Source: Actinoplanes nipponensis (GTDB taxonomy: Bacteria > Actinomycetota > Actinomycetes > Mycobacteriales > Micromonosporaceae). From it: 64,000 nt of DNA. Positions 63,841-64,000 of the stretch are shown here, piece by piece (position 1 is the first letter of the stretch; each line of letters begins with the position of its first letter). A program made the translations under genes and the position numbers. The stretch is taken from contig NZ_BOMQ01000028.1 in assembly GCF_016862275.1 (NCBI RefSeq), forward strand, positions 62,001 to 126,000. The letters are read 5' to 3'. The notes beneath the pieces are model-generated. The model worked only from the letters and a program-made list of their open reading frames with translations. It was not told the origin of the DNA and did not search any database.

Positions 63841-64000
63841 GGCCTCCATCCTGCCCGGCCGGGCGCGGACCCGGCCGGACGGGCGCGGCGGACGGTCAGC
63901 GCCAGCGCGAGGACCAGGTACGGCAACGCCAGCACCGCGAAGGCGACCCCGTTGCCCGCCCCGGTGGCGAGCAGCCCGTAGCAGCCGTAGACGGTGATGG
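63837..64000 (-). CDS. C-terminal part of a small membrane protein, partial
   Basis: The last 54 codons are in the window. They encode two hydrophobic stretches (ITVYGCYGLLATGAGNGVAF, then AVLALPYLVLALALTV) and an Arg/Pro-rich tail. The stop overlaps the P1 peptidase ATG (ATGA), so the two are coupled. The start lies beyond the right edge; function cannot be told. Confidence 0.65.
   Translation of the reverse strand, partial: ITVYGCYGLLATGAGNGVAFAVLALPYLVLALALTVRRARPAGSAPGRAGWRP

Overview
The window is very GC-rich, with strong third-position GC bias, GTG and TTG starts, twin-arginine signal peptides, LacI, ECF and XRE/DUF5753 regulators, a mycothiol-type DinB protein and sugar ABC importers that lack their own ATPase. 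This points to a filamentous actinomycete. The mix of small Micromonosporaceae-type proteins and a methyl-accepting chemotaxis protein suggests an Actinoplanes-like organism; that placement is inference.

Layout. (1) 1-17402 is a xylan-use island. A CE1-type esterase and a GH10-CBM2 xylanase lie behind a CebR-type palindrome. Next comes a minus-strand debranching operon: CE4 deacetylase, SGNH esterase, GH115 alpha-glucuronidase, second SGNH esterase, orphan GATase1 domain. Then follow a second GH10, a LacI regulator and a bxlEFG-like importer facing a cytosolic GH3 enzyme (bxlA-like). The same 15-bp palindrome TCCGAAAGTTTCGGA stands in front of the CE4 operon and the GH3 gene. (2) 17468-20444 holds an ECF41-like sigma factor, its frame-broken NmrA/epimerase partner, a GNAT remnant and a DUF2064 protein. 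(3) 20701-27107 is a cellulose/pectin/arabinan block: AA10 LPMO-CBM2, CE8 pectin methylesterase, PL1 pectate lyase, GH43 arabinanase and GH43-CBM13, with several different palindromic operators. (4) 27097-32837 is mixed: LysR with a DMT exporter, a methyltransferase, a trypsin-like protease, and a fused binding-protein/VWA protein. (5) 33070-41471 is a galacto-oligosaccharide operon (GH42, two permeases, binding protein, GH36) facing its LacI regulator across two operators. (6) 41472-64000 is a general region: an adenylate-kinase remnant, an AbfB-domain membrane protein, a Baeyer-Villiger monooxygenase with esterase, a GGDEF-EAL protein with an orphan binding lipoprotein, an XRE regulator with a small partner and shared boxes, a flavin disulfide reductase, STAS, GT39-like, nuclease-LTD, TetR with FMN reductase, an NPP1-like protein, MOSC, a chemotaxis receptor and a P1 peptidase.

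Together, secreted enzymes strip and cut xylan, pectin, arabinan and cellulose. The two importers bring in xylo- and galacto-oligosaccharides, and cytosolic GH3, GH36 and GH42 finish them. Both importers lack an ATPase gene, so a shared MsiK-type ATPase elsewhere is expected. No tRNA, rRNA, CRISPR array, insertion sequence or phage gene was seen.
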